Below the pieces are notes generated by a model that worked only from the letters and a program-made list of their open reading frames with translations, did no database searches and was not told the origin of the DNA. From Ruminiclostridium sp. (GTDB taxonomy: Bacteria; Bacillota; Clostridia; Oscillospirales; Ruminococcaceae), in NCBI GenBank assembly GCA_017635095.1, contig JAGBMA010000197.1:1-64000 (forward strand): 64,000 nucleotides of DNA. The letters run 5' to 3'. Positions 1 through 7,716 of the stretch are shown piece by piece. Position 1 is the first letter of the stretch. Each line of letters begins with the position of its first letter. The position numbers and the translations under genes are program-made.

Positions 1-129
1 CCCGGTTAGGAGGTTTGACGCAGTAGACGGTCACGGCAGGAAGCCGTGGTATTGCCGCCAAAAGCGCGCAGGACGCGCGCATACAATGCGGCATAAAGTG
101 GATAGCTCTTTTTCTCTCAAATTGGGTTT

Positions 130-807
130 TTAGAGGTTCCCTTTAGTCTTTTTCCTGTTTCCGAGCAGTTTCATAACGACATGAGTTATCAACAGACATA
201 AGATGTAAGTAATAAGTCCATATATCAGTTCGACAGCTAAAGAGCCATAACCTTCGGAGTTAGCAAAAAATCTGAAATTTTTCTCTACAATAAGGAGTAT
301 TATCCAATGGATAAAAATCGCGTGTGCAAGATAGACCCAATATGTCAGACCTGAGATATAACCCGCGTCAAAACGGATATTAAGATAAGCAAAGCCCTTG
401 AATAAAAATAATGCCGCGATCTGATTAAGCAAATTATAAGGTTCGACAACAGCGAATATAATATCCGAAAAAGGTATACCGATCTTTTGCCCGTACAAGT
501 TTCCCAACATCGATACAGTCATTATAACAAATGCGATCAGAAAATTCAGCGCCGCTTTTGCGTTGCTTCTTTTTGCATCAACATTTCTGTAAACAACATA
601 TCCCATCATAAATAGACCGACATAAGCCATGACATGACCGGTACTCCATTTTATCGTATATGTCTCACTCTGTGCGCTTATAAGCCCCCATATAAATATT
701 GCAGCTGATATAGCCGTAAACCCTTTCTCTCCGAACATTTCCTTCGATTTTGCAATAAACGGAGCAAGGATATACAAACCAATAAGACCAAACGAAGACC
801 ACAGCAC
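130..807 (-). pseudogene. 5'-truncated acyltransferase-3 family membrane protein
   Basis: The 225 residues are strongly hydrophobic with about six membrane segments. They open with a stretch (LWSSFGLIGLYILAPF) that resembles a motif normally found in the middle of acyltransferase-3 / O-acetyltransferase integral membrane proteins, which are usually 330-380 residues long. The N-terminal half with the catalytic His is absent. The only start is a GTG without a ribosome binding site, and the frame stays open upstream into a tRNA terminator. I infer a host gene remnant cut at or near the tRNA locus. It would have acylated a surface glycan; it is probably inactive now. Confidence 0.6.
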
Positions 808-827
808 TTTACAGCAGAATAGAAAAA

Positions 828-861
828 CCTCGGAAACGGCTTCATTAAGCCATTTCCGAGG
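828..861 (-). terminator. Original tRNA-Pro terminator, left flank
   Basis: A 9-bp stem (828-836 with 853-861) encloses a 5-bp inner stem and is followed on the minus strand by TTTTTC. It lies just downstream of the orphan tRNA end, where the native terminator of the tRNA gene would have been before integration. Confidence 0.7.
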
Positions 862-870
862 ACAATTCCA

Positions 871-915
871 TGGTCTGAGTGACGGGACTTGAACCCACGG
901 CCTCTACCACCCCAA
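871..915 (-). other. attL: 45-bp copy of the tRNA-Pro 3' end
   Basis: These 45 bases are identical to 60892-60936, which is the 3' part of the intact tRNA-Pro from the CCA end to the anticodon loop. Identity stops abruptly on both sides (CGAAA here, GGTAG at the right). This is the left attachment site of the element; the integrase gene starts about 100 bp inside it. Confidence 0.93.
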
Positions 916-957
916 CGAAAATTCACTTCTTTTTGTGAAGCACTACTGCGCGATTTC

Positions 958-977
958 TGACACCCTATTTGACACCC
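958..977 (+). repeat. Left copy of 20-bp terminal repeat, likely integrase arm site
   Basis: TGACACCCTATTTGACACCC occurs here and again at 60767-60786, each time within about 110 bp of an att core and in the same orientation. Each copy contains two TGACACCC units. Paired short repeats flanking the crossover core are typical arm-binding sites of tyrosine integrases. The role is inferred. Confidence 0.6.
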
Positions 978-1016
978 TTATGTGCAACTTTTCGTAAATA
1001 ACGGTGTATAAGAGTG

Positions 1017-2234
1017 TTACGCTTCTTCGGCGTCTGCTTTTCCTGTCTTCTTTCCTTTGATAAAATCGTTCAACTTTGTGATATTCTTTTTCTTGTAATG
1101 CTCGTCAAGGTGGGTGTATATCCCCATAGTCGTTTCAATATCTGCGTGTCCGGCTTGCTCCTTGGCTGTGAGAATGTCAACTCCTGCGAGATACATCATA
1201 GTGATAAAGGTATGCCTCAGCCAATGAGGGGTGAACCTCTCAATAAGCATAGGTCTTTTGTCCTTGTCGGGGTCGTACTTGGACGGTTTGTTTACAGGCT
1301 TGCCGTCTTTGTCTAAATAGTGCTCCCAGTCGCCGTACTGTAAATTCAAATCGGTGATGTAGCTATCCCAAAGTCTGTTCCAAGCGCTCTCTGTCATCAT
1401 AGAGCCGTCTTTTTTGTGGACTACGAAGCCGAAATGAACGCCGGGAACGTTTTCGAGATAGTCAACAAGTACGTCCGGGATATACACGGTACGAACGGCA
1501 GCGTCCGACTTTCCGTAGTCCTTCAGATATGACTTGCCTTTGTCAATCTCTACGAACTGGTCTACTCTGATCGTCTTCGCTTTGAGGTCCACCTTTGCCC
1601 ATGTAAGCCCCATAAGCTCGCCGCGTCGCAGTCCTGCATACATCATAACCATAGCTGCGGTCTGAGCGCGGTGCGGAAATTCTTCTATCCAGCGCTGCTC
1701 TTCTTCGGTGAGGGCTCGTCTGGTATCGGGCTTGCGAACGGATTTCGGTATTTTCACCGCGGACACGGGGTTGTAGTCGATAACTCGGTTGTCGATAGCC
1801 AGCTTGAATATTTGAGAACATACGTTCTTCACTTCCGTGAGGGTATATTTAGAGTACGGCATTCCCGTCTGTGGATTTTTCTCTGTTGCAAGCTCGTCGA
1901 TGATCTCTTGAATGTCGATAGCCCTTATCTTCGATATGTCCATTCTGTCCAGAGCGGACAGGTTTTTGCATCTGTTCTTGTATGTTGCGGCTCGTGCGGC
2001 GCACACTTCGCCCTGCTTGGACTTCGCCCATTTCCCCGACCAGTAGCTGAACGAATCACGTTCGGCAGTCAAGTCGAGCCCCTTGCCGAGCTTTGTCTTG
2101 ACTTCCTGCTTTTTGCGTTCAAGGTCGCGGTTGTTCTGCGCATATACATACTTGTATTGAGCTTTACCGTCCACGCTGCCGAGATAAACCTTGCCCTGCA
2201 CACGGCCGTCATCACGTTTCTTATTTTTCGGCAT
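1017..2234 (-). CDS. int: Phage integrase, tyrosine recombinase
   Basis: This 405-residue site-specific recombinase would integrate and excise the element at tRNA-Pro. It has an N-terminal arm-binding region (about 1-60), a SAM-like core-binding domain (about 60-165) and a catalytic domain with R203 (GLRRGEL), a lysine near 242, H337-x-x-R340 (HWLRH), H363 and the nucleophile Y373 (IYTHL). The AUG has a strong AAAGGGGGA site. It points outward to attL at the end of the element, the standard place for an integrase. Confidence 0.95.
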   Translation of the reverse strand: MPKNKKRDDGRVQGKVYLGSVDGKAQYKYVYAQNNRDLERKKQEVKTKLGKGLDLTAERDSFSYWSGKWAKSKQGEVCAARAATYKNRCKNLSALDRMDISKIRAIDIQEIIDELATEKNPQTGMPYSKYTLTEVKNVCSQIFKLAIDNRVIDYNPVSAVKIPKSVRKPDTRRALTEEEQRWIEEFPHRAQTAAMVMMYAGLRRGELMGLTWAKVDLKAKTIRVDQFVEIDKGKSYLKDYGKSDAAVRTVYIPDVLVDYLENVPGVHFGFVVHKKDGSMMTESAWNRLWDSYITDLNLQYGDWEHYLDKDGKPVNKPSKYDPDKDKRPMLIERFTPHWLRHTFITMMYLAGVDILTAKEQAGHADIETTMGIYTHLDEHYKKKNITKLNDFIKGKKTGKADAEEA

Positions 2235-2292
2235 AGCAAATCCCCCTTTATTCTCTTAATCCACTTAAAATGCACTTAATTCAAGCGTATTC

Positions 2293-2321
2293 TTGACAAA
2301 ATCGGGAGATTGTGCTATAAT
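2293..2321 (+). promoter_or_regulatory. Consensus promoter of a short transcript
   Basis: TTGACA (2293-2298), a 17-bp spacer and TGC-TATAAT (2316-2321) form a near-perfect sigma-A promoter with extended -10. Nothing coding follows before a terminator about 75 bp away. The spacer carries TCGGGAGAT, whose inverse ATCTCCCGA lies at 2361-2369. Confidence 0.75.
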
Positions 2322-2327
2322 ATTACT

Positions 2328-2406
2328 GCACTAAAATGTAGGTGTAGGTAGTAACAGCCTATCTCCCGAAACTCCGTGCCTGCGGCAACAGGCACGGAGT
2401 TTTTTT
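2328..2406 (+). ncRNA. Putative small RNA of about 75-80 nt
   Basis: A transcript from the 2293-2321 promoter would begin near 2328 and end at an excellent rho-independent terminator: a perfect 13-bp stem (2370-2382 with 2389-2401), 6-nt loop and T-run. No start codon with a ribosome binding site lies inside. The unit sits between the integrase gene and the zinc-ribbon gene, both read the other way, so it is not a leader of either. Function unknown; a regulator of lysogeny or an antisense RNA is possible. Confidence 0.6.
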
Positions 2407-3208
2407 ATGTGAACAAGCCTATGAATGCAAGCAGCACTTGAATGATTACAACCACCGCCAGTATTGCCGTGCTGGAGCTGATAGACTTCAAGAGCCTGCG
2501 GTTCTCCTGCTGTCCCTGTTCTATCCTTTGCAGCAGCTCAGCTTCGCTCGGCGGCGTGAACTGCTGCGGTACTGTCTGATTTGTGCCGCAGGCTGCGCAG
2601 AACGCAGAGCCCTCGGGGAGCTCCGCACCACATTTGATACATTTTGACATTGGTGTTACCTCCGTTTGCTTAATGTTGTTCAGTAATTCTTTATACTCCT
2701 CAGTAGGCAATCTTTTGGCTGCCAACTCTAACAATATTTTTGTTCCCGAATAGCGTGACAAATTCCAGCCGTTGCAATAAGCAGCGACGGCGAGCTCCTC
2801 GCATACAGGCGCTTCATCATCGTCAACTACCCGTGAGATCAATGCGCTTACGTCCTCAAAGCAAGCTCCGGGCGGTAGCGATATGCTGAGATCGGTAGCA
2901 TAAGCAAGCTGTCCGTCCGTAGGCTTTCGCGACGGCAGCACAGAAACTTCAAAAGGCTCCATAAAACCGTCCGCTTTGGCTTTGGCAACCGCTAAAGCCT
3001 CGTTCGGTTCATCGTAAATTCTATTGTTTTTTCGTTTCGTTTTCGGGTTCACACAACGCACTTGATATTTTGCAAAATTAACATATCCTCCGGACGGAGA
3101 CTCATAACCTCCCCACCATTCAGCCGGAATGGCAGGTATATAACCTATTGTTTTCTGCTTGATTTCCTTAGTTGTTGTGCTAAAGGAAGTTGTAACGTCA
3201 ATGTGCAT
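2405..3208 (-). CDS. Zinc-ribbon protein with C-terminal membrane anchor
   Basis: The 267 residues hold an unrecognised N-terminal region (about 1-185), one zinc ribbon (CIKC...CAAC, about 190-207), a linker and one C-terminal hydrophobic segment (about 245-266), so the protein should be tail-anchored with its body in the cytoplasm. It lies beside the repressor in the lysogeny region and may be expressed in the lysogen. I do not recognise the family; superinfection or host-interaction roles are only possibilities. Confidence 0.7.
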   Translation of the reverse strand: MHIDVTTSFSTTTKEIKQKTIGYIPAIPAEWWGGYESPSGGYVNFAKYQVRCVNPKTKRKNNRIYDEPNEALAVAKAKADGFMEPFEVSVLPSRKPTDGQLAYATDLSISLPPGACFEDVSALISRVVDDDEAPVCEELAVAAYCNGWNLSRYSGTKILLELAAKRLPTEEYKELLNNIKQTEVTPMSKCIKCGAELPEGSAFCAACGTNQTVPQQFTPPSEAELLQRIEQGQQENRRLLKSISSSTAILAVVVIIQVLLAFIGLFT

Positions 3209-3252
3209 ATATGATCTCCCTGCGGACTGAAATAACGAAAAGCGATATTATC

Positions 3253-3323
3253 TAACGCAAAGCGTTATCGCTCTCGACAAATGCCGATGTTTGTGATATA
3301 ATGTGTTTACTGTCGACAGATGC
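3253..3323 (+). promoter_or_regulatory. Promoter of the 47-aa gene with operator-like repeats
   Basis: TCGACA (3274-3279), 17 bp and TATAAT (3297-3302) form a promoter toward 3344. Around it lie a 15-bp palindrome (TAACGCAAAGCGTTA, 3253-3267), a direct repeat TCGACA-N-ATGC overlapping the -35 (3274-3284) and the start site (3313-3323), and the palindrome CTGTCGACAG (3310-3319). The density of repeats suggests repressor control. Confidence 0.55.
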
Positions 3324-3343
3324 GAAAAGAAAGGAGCGAGCTT

Positions 3344-3487
3344 ATGGATTTCGAAAAAGAAGCTCTTGATGAAGAGTTTGTCCTTAGTGGGAAAGATGTT
3401 GAAATACTAACTCTTTTTCGTATGCTGTCGGCAGAAGACCAAGAAGCTATTTTAACTTGGATAGCAGAACTTCCATTTGAGCAGTAA
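3344..3487 (+). CDS. 47-aa acidic microprotein, convergent with the repressor
   Basis: ATG with an AAAGGAG site 10 bases upstream opens a 47-codon frame ending 41 bp inside the repressor gene on the other strand. The sequence is acidic. Its C-terminal half (ILTLFRMLSAEDQEAILTWI) resembles the amphipathic C-terminal helix of XRE-type phage repressors and has the same spacing as the LLKTVQSLSNEQKQML stretch of the neighbouring repressor. It could be a dimerisation decoy or antirepressor; this is inference. Confidence 0.6.
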   Translation: MDFEKEALDEEFVLSGKDVEILTLFRMLSAEDQEAILTWIAELPFEQ

Positions 3488-3794
3488 GCATTTGTTTCTG
3501 CTCATTTGAAAGTGACTGCACCGTCTTCAGCAGTCGATACTCTTTCTCGTCATTCGCACGAATGACGAGATTTTTTTCATCTTCGACTGCTTCATTGTAG
3601 CCAGAAATAAGAAAAGACGGGGTAACGCCGAACGCGTTTGCGAACTTCACTATCGCATCTCCTTTTATATCTCTTTCTCCTCGCTCGATTTTCGATACAG
3701 TAGAGCGACCTTGATACCCCACCTTTTCGGCAAGTTCGTCTTGTGACCAGCCTTTTTCTTCCCGAAGCATCTTTATTCGTTCGTACATTGTCAT
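3447..3794 (-). CDS. XRE-family phage repressor
   Basis: The 115-residue DNA-binding protein has an N-terminal HTH_3/XRE domain (about 3-62; WSQDELAEKVGYQGRSTVSKIERG) and a short C-terminal helix for dimerisation. It has no peptidase domain, so it is not a LexA-like self-cleaving repressor. Its promoter (TTGACA-17-TAAAAT) faces the early promoter back to back. It should keep the early genes silent in the lysogen. Ribosome site GAGGGGTG. Confidence 0.9.
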   Translation of the reverse strand: MTMYERIKMLREEKGWSQDELAEKVGYQGRSTVSKIERGERDIKGDAIVKFANAFGVTPSFLISGYNEAVEDEKNLVIRANDEKEYRLLKTVQSLSNEQKQMLTAQMEVLLSKLK

Positions 3795-3818
3795 AATATC
3801 ACCCCTCTTACACTGTCT

Positions 3819-3847
3819 ATTTTATCACATAAATTGAAAGGTGTCAA
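3819..3847 (-). promoter_or_regulatory. Repressor promoter
   Basis: On the minus strand TTGACA (3842-3847), a 17-bp spacer and TAAAAT (3819-3824) lie 25 bp upstream of the repressor start. Confidence 0.75.
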
Positions 3848-3887
3848 CCCATATTGGAAACTTTTATAACAAATTTTGAAAAAAGTG

Positions 3888-3916
3888 TTGACAAAATGGA
3901 AATTCTGTGGTAATAT
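3888..3916 (+). promoter_or_regulatory. Early (lytic) promoter
   Basis: TTGACA (3888-3893), a 17-bp spacer and TGG-TAATAT (3911-3916) point into the early operon. GGAAA(C/A)TT-like motifs lie on both sides (near 3855, 3898 and 3935) and may be operator half-sites. This is the natural switch point between lysogeny and lytic growth. Confidence 0.75.
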
Positions 3917-3919
3917 AAA

Positions 3920-3935
3920 AATGTCCCCAAAACGG
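3920..3935 (+). repeat. Operator-like repeat copy 1
   Basis: AATGTCCCCAAAACGG lies directly at the predicted start of the early transcript. A copy with one mismatch is at 4164-4179, at the 3' end of the first early gene. Confidence 0.5.
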
Positions 3936-3959
3936 AAACTTACAGAGGAGGTGAACGAG

Positions 3960-4187
3960 GTGACGAACTCAACAAAATTAAGAGGGCGCATCGTTGAAAA
4001 GGGCTATACACTTGGCAAGTTTGCCGAAGTTATCCATCTGTCTCGCGTTTCGCTGCGCAAAAAGATGAACGGTGAAAGTGAGTTTAAGGCGAGCGAATTG
4101 GAGAATATTTGCGCGATCCTTGATATACCGTCGAGTCAGATCGATAGCTATTTTTTTACAAACAATGTCCCCAAAATGGGACGGTAA
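3960..4187 (+). CDS. Small Cro-like HTH protein
   Basis: The 75-residue protein starts at GTG 3960, placed 7 bases after AGGAGGT; earlier in-frame starts would lie inside the promoter. It has an XRE-like helix-turn-helix (about 8-58; LGKFAEVIHLSRVSLRKKMNG). It is the first gene after the early promoter and divergent from the repressor, the position of Cro. Identical operator-like motifs flank it, which suggests autoregulation. Confidence 0.8.
   Translation: MTNSTKLRGRIVEKGYTLGKFAEVIHLSRVSLRKKMNGESEFKASELENICAILDIPSSQIDSYFFTNNVPKMGR
4164..4179 (+). repeat. Operator-like repeat copy 2
   Basis: AATGTCCCCAAAATGG overlaps the last codons of the Cro-like gene and matches 3920-3935 except for one base. 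Two equal sites 244 bp apart could allow looping or a local read-through block. Confidence 0.45.
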
Positions 4188-4200
4188 GGAGTGAGCGTAT

Positions 4201-4404
4201 TTGAAAACAGACGATGCAATCAAGAGATTAATCAGAGTATCTGCGTACGTGCTTGGGATTTTCATCGAAAACAAATGCAGCCTTGCCGATGTTGAGCTTG
4301 TTTTCCGGACTGTAACAGAGAAATACAAGCTGTCGGCTCAGTTGCAAAGCGAGAATATTTTGGAAGAAATCACTCACGACTATCAGAACGGTCTTCTTCC
4401 TTAG
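4201..4404 (+). CDS. Hypothetical early protein, 67 aa
   Basis: TTG start with a good AAGGAGTG site. Mostly helical and not recognised. It is the second gene of the early operon, 13 bp after the Cro-like gene, so it is expressed immediately after induction. Confidence 0.65.
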   Translation: MKTDDAIKRLIRVSAYVLGIFIENKCSLADVELVFRTVTEKYKLSAQLQSENILEEITHDYQNGLLP

Positions 4405-4433
4405 CGGTGAAAATCAAGAAAGGAGCAAATCTT

Positions 4434-4688
4434 ATGAGCAAAGGCTTAACTGACGAGCAGGTCAGAGCGGAGATAAAGCTACTCTCGGAATGTCCCGAAG
4501 TGAAGCTTGCAAGGGCGGAACTCAGGCAGAAATACCGCGAAAGACAGCGCCTTTACACTCTGCGCAATCTGGCCAAGAGGGGCGCGGAACTCCGGGCGCA
4601 GGGTAAAAATATCGAGGATTTCCGCGCCAAAGAACGTGAGGATGAGGATGAACTGCTTTTAGCGGCAACGGAAGGAGCAGTACAATGA
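4434..4688 (+). CDS. Hypothetical early protein, 84 aa, charged helical
   Basis: Start ATG 4434 is set by AAAGGAG eight bases upstream; a more upstream GTG lacks a site. The protein is rich in Arg, Glu and Lys and very likely a long helix (about 15-75). Family not recognised. The next small gene starts within its stop codon. Confidence 0.7.
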   Translation: MSKGLTDEQVRAEIKLLSECPEVKLARAELRQKYRERQRLYTLRNLAKRGAELRAQGKNIEDFRAKEREDEDELLLAATEGAVQ

Positions 4689-4774
4689 ATGGGAGCATCA
4701 CAAGAATAACGGATCCGTTCAATCCGAGCAAAGTATGGGTCGTCAAGCACTACGGCTCAGGTACGTCCGCGTAA
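4685..4774 (+). CDS. Small 29-aa protein, translationally coupled
   Basis: ATG overlaps the preceding TGA (ATGA), a common coupling arrangement. The 29 residues (NPSKVWVVKHYGSGTSA at the end) match no family I know. Too short to be certain. Confidence 0.4.
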   Translation: MNGSITRITDPFNPSKVWVVKHYGSGTSA

Positions 4775-4819
4775 CCGCGAGACATCTGAGGGAAGTTCTC
4801 TTTGAAAGGAGCTGATACT

Positions 4820-5089
4820 ATGGCAAGAGTGAACTACATAACCGACTGGGATCAGGTGCCCGTCGTGTTCGATGTGGGCATGGCAACTCGCATTCTTGCG
4901 GTTTCGGACCAAAAGGTCAGAAAAATGTGCCGCAGCGGCGAGATACCTGCATACAAGATAGGCGAGAACTCCTGGCGGTTCAACAAGGACGAGTTTATGG
5001 AATGGCTCGGAGCAAAGGAAAGGCAGGGCGCGTCGTTTGAAGATCGTAACCGAAAAATCCGCACCTACGGCGGACAAGCAGCCTCGTGA
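4820..5089 (+). CDS. Excisionase-like HTH_17 DNA-binding protein
   Basis: The 89-residue protein has a winged-helix excisionase/MerR-like core (about 13-66), with the typical pattern VSDQKVRKMCRSGEIPAYKIG followed by a tryptophan wing. ATG 4820 follows AAAGGAG. It may act as excisionase with the integrase or as an early regulator; the family includes both and the sequence does not decide. Confidence 0.75.
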   Translation: MARVNYITDWDQVPVVFDVGMATRILAVSDQKVRKMCRSGEIPAYKIGENSWRFNKDEFMEWLGAKERQGASFEDRNRKIRTYGGQAAS

Positions 5090-5198
5090 ACGGGAGCTGC
5101 ACAAGAAAAAAGAACACCGGACGGACAATACCGACGAGCATAAGGTATCGTTCCGAGAAGTGTTCTGGAAAACATTCTATGAAGGGAGTAAAAAATGA
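5037..5198 (+). CDS. Possible 53-aa basic protein overlapping its neighbours
   Basis: A frame opened by TTG 5037 overlaps the end of the HTH_17 gene by 53 bp and stops inside the start of the DUF932 gene (ATGA overlap). The product is strongly charged with a C-terminal aromatic helix (VSFREVFWKTFYEG). Without it there would be a 105-bp gap in a tightly packed operon. The start is uncertain. Confidence 0.4.
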   Translation: MKIVTEKSAPTADKQPRERELHKKKEHRTDNTDEHKVSFREVFWKTFYEGSKK

Positions 5199-6274
5199 AA
5201 GAAGGAAAAACATTACAGGCGCTTGCTATCGAAATCAAGAGACAGCAGGCAGAGGCAAAAGACTTTCTCGCTGACACGAGCATTGTAACTATGGAGAGCG
5301 ACAGCAGCTCCACAAGGCTGTCTCTGAACGGCAGCTCGACATTCGGGATAACCGACATAGCGCACGGACAGATAGGAGACTTTTGCCAGATACCGAGCAA
5401 GTATTACGAGAAAATGAGGGCAGCAAGTCCGTCGCTGCTTGCGACCAACGTCAACCATTGGCTGCATACAGCGCCGCAGGGTGACGCTCCGGCACAGAAA
5501 ATGGTGCGTACCCTTGACGGGAACGTGAGAGCATTCCTCTCGAACCGTTATCGCAGAATAGACAATGTGCAGGTTGCCGAAACCGTCCTGCCGATAATCA
5601 GCGAAATGCACGGTGCGGAAGTAAAGAGCTGCGAGCTCACGGAGCGCAAGATGTATCTGAAAGTCGTCAATCCTCGCCTTACCACGGAGATACGCAAGGG
5701 CGACGTTGTGCAGGCAGGTATCGTCATATCGAACAGCGAGGTCGGGCTTGGATCAGTCAATGTCTCACCGCTGATATACCGTATGGTGTGCAGTAACGGA
5801 ATGATCGCGCAGGATAGCAGCGTTCGCAAGTATCATATAGGCAGAGTAAACGAATCCGATTATGACATGGGAATATTCCGCGACGATACCATAGCTGCGG
5901 ACGATGTAGCATTTTTGAAGAAGGTCCGCGATGCCGTGTATGCCGCAGTAGAACAGGCAGTATTCGAGCAGGTTGTGAGCAGAATGCGCGAAGCTACCGA
6001 AGCGAGAATAGACAACGGCTCAATGGTGCCGAAAGTCATAGAGCTCACAGCAAAGGACTATTCCATAACCCAGAGCGAGAGCGAAGGAGTTCTCGGGCAT
6101 CTGATAGAGGGCGGCGATCTCTCCTTGTACGGAGTATCGAACGCTATCACACGGTACGCGCAGGATGTGAAGTCTTACGATAGAAGTACCGAGCTTGAAA
6201 TGATAGGCTATAGGGTTTTGACGATGCCGAAGAAGCGCTGGTATCAGAACCTTGCAATAGCACGAAAGGAGTGA
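5195..6274 (+). CDS. DUF932 family protein
   Basis: The 359-residue protein matches the DUF932 (YfjQ-like) family of phage and plasmid proteins, with the conserved central region NRYRRIDN...VLP and ...LIYRMVCSNGMI. Members lie in early replication or recombination clusters; biochemical function is unknown. It is cytoplasmic, has no membrane segment, and overlaps the previous small frame by 4 bp. Confidence 0.75.
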   Translation: MKEGKTLQALAIEIKRQQAEAKDFLADTSIVTMESDSSSTRLSLNGSSTFGITDIAHGQIGDFCQIPSKYYEKMRAASPSLLATNVNHWLHTAPQGDAPAQKMVRTLDGNVRAFLSNRYRRIDNVQVAETVLPIISEMHGAEVKSCELTERKMYLKVVNPRLTTEIRKGDVVQAGIVISNSEVGLGSVNVSPLIYRMVCSNGMIAQDSSVRKYHIGRVNESDYDMGIFRDDTIAADDVAFLKKVRDAVYAAVEQAVFEQVVSRMREATEARIDNGSMVPKVIELTAKDYSITQSESEGVLGHLIEGGDLSLYGVSNAITRYAQDVKSYDRSTELEMIGYRVLTMPKKRWYQNLAIARKE

Positions 6275-6278
6275 GGAT

Positions 6279-6833
6279 ATGTTTTACAAGACCTGTCCCG
6301 ACTGCGGCGCAAATCTCGACCCGGGCGAAACTTGTGACTGTGTAAAAGAAAAGAAGCTGCCCGCGACCAACGACACAGCTTCTAATCACACACAAACAGA
6401 CAACGGTGAATCCGTGTCTGAAACAAGTATAGCAGATTTTCCCGAGATTGTCAAGTCTTTCGACTTGCGAGATTTGTGCCAAAGAAAGAACCTGCCCGGC
6501 AAGGACGTCGTTGAACTCCTGCAAAAGCACTTCCTCGGTTATGACAAGACCGTACAGAGCAAAGCGGAAAATCCCGATAAATACGGCGTGTCGCTATGTT
6601 TGCGAGCAATAGACATTGTTCTGCGTACATACGCGCCGGAAATGCTTGAAAAGGAAAAGCGTCGCAGAAACGGCAGCCACAAGCTTACGGCTACGCTCTT
6701 CTGTCGGGTGGACAACGATACCGCCGAACGGTTCAAGGCTGCCGCGAAGAAAGCAGGCTATCAGACCGTGCAGGCGGCTATGACAGACTTGACACTACAG
6801 TTTATAGAAAGCGAGGAACATAATGGAAAATGA
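6279..6833 (+). CDS. Zinc-ribbon protein, 184 aa
   Basis: The N terminus has a small zinc-binding knuckle (CPDCGANLDPGETCDC), then a disordered Thr/Asn-rich linker and a helical C-terminal region (about 95-180) that reads like a small DNA-binding fold (TATLFCRVDNDTAERFKAAAKKAG has the look of a ribbon-helix-helix). Family not recognised. It overlaps the DUF1351 gene by 11 bp. Confidence 0.65.
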   Translation: MFYKTCPDCGANLDPGETCDCVKEKKLPATNDTASNHTQTDNGESVSETSIADFPEIVKSFDLRDLCQRKNLPGKDVVELLQKHFLGYDKTVQSKAENPDKYGVSLCLRAIDIVLRTYAPEMLEKEKRRRNGSHKLTATLFCRVDNDTAERFKAAAKKAGYQTVQAAMTDLTLQFIESEEHNGK

Positions 6834-7716
6834 AATCGTAGAAGCTGCGGCTTTTGAGGAAAACTCCTTGATAGTGGTCGAGCAGTTGCCTGTCATCAAG
6901 CAGCAGCTCCGGAGCATCAAGGAACGCTTCTCGGAAGAGACAGCAAAGGCTATGGAAATGGAGTGTACCGAAGATACTCTGAAAGAAATCAGAGCTATCC
7001 GAGCTCACATTTCAAAGATATTCAAGGCTCTCGAAGATAAGCGCAAGGCGGCGAAAAAAGCCATACTCGCACCGTATGAGGATTTCGAGCAGGTTTACAA
7101 GGAATGCGTCACCGACATATACAAGCCGTGCGACGAGGAACTTGCGGCGAAGATAGCGGAAGTCGAGAACGGTTTGAAAGCTGCCAAGAGAGCAGACGCG
7201 CAGGAGTATTTCGACGAGTATGCGAAAAGTCTGAACATAGATTTTGTTTCGATGGAGCGCGTCGGGCTGAACATCACACTGAATGCGTCGAAAAAGTCCA
7301 TACGCACACAGATAAAGGATTTCCTTGACAGGGTGAATGAGGAGTTGCAACTTATTGAAACGCAACCTCACAGCGCGGAAATACTCGTCGAGTATAGAAT
7401 ATCTCTGAACGTTGCACAGGCTATCACGCGCGTTTCAGAGCGCCACAAGGCTATAGAAGAAGAACAGCACCGGAGAGAAGCTGCACAGGCAGTTGTCGAA
7501 CAGAGGGCGTCGGTTGTCGAAGCAGTTGACAAAGCAGTTGACGAAACAGCCGAATTCGCGCCGCCGAAAGCGGAGATCGCGCCCGAAGCTCCTGCGGAAG
7601 AGCCTGCCGGAGAGAAAATATACTCCACCGAATTCACGGTGAGAGGAACGATAGCACAGTTACGGGCGCTGAAAGAATACTTAAACAACGGAGGATATGA
7701 CTATGAGTGCAAATAA
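6823..7716 (+). CDS. DUF1351 family protein, partner of RecT
   Basis: The 297 residues form a long coiled coil (about 20-130) with a mixed C-terminal domain, as in DUF1351 proteins that stand directly upstream of recT in Gram-positive phages. The C-terminal region after a Pro/Ala/Glu linker (about 240-265) is a small alpha-beta piece. It probably assists single-strand annealing recombination or replication. Overlaps recT. Confidence 0.75.
   Translation: MENEIVEAAAFEENSLIVVEQLPVIKQQLRSIKERFSEETAKAMEMECTEDTLKEIRAIRAHISKIFKALEDKRKAAKKAILAPYEDFEQVYKECVTDIYKPCDEELAAKIAEVENGLKAAKRADAQEYFDEYAKSLNIDFVSMERVGLNITLNASKKSIRTQIKDFLDRVNEELQLIETQPHSAEILVEYRISLNVAQAITRVSERHKAIEEEQHRREAAQAVVEQRASVVEAVDKAVDETAEFAPPKAEIAPEAPAEEPAGEKIYSTEFTVRGTIAQLRALKEYLNNGGYDYECK

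Noticed and set aside
678..926. 82-codon minus-strand frame running across the left att site
   Set aside because: It covers the orphan tRNA end, its terminator and the reverse frame of the acyltransferase remnant; no ribosome site and no protein-like sequence.
1671..2279. 202-codon plus-strand frame opposite the integrase
   Set aside because: Antisense shadow of the integrase gene; no ribosome site and unusual composition.
3876..3959. Upstream extension of the Cro-like gene
   Set aside because: The extension lies on the -35/-10 region of the early promoter; GTG 3960 has a strong ribosome site.
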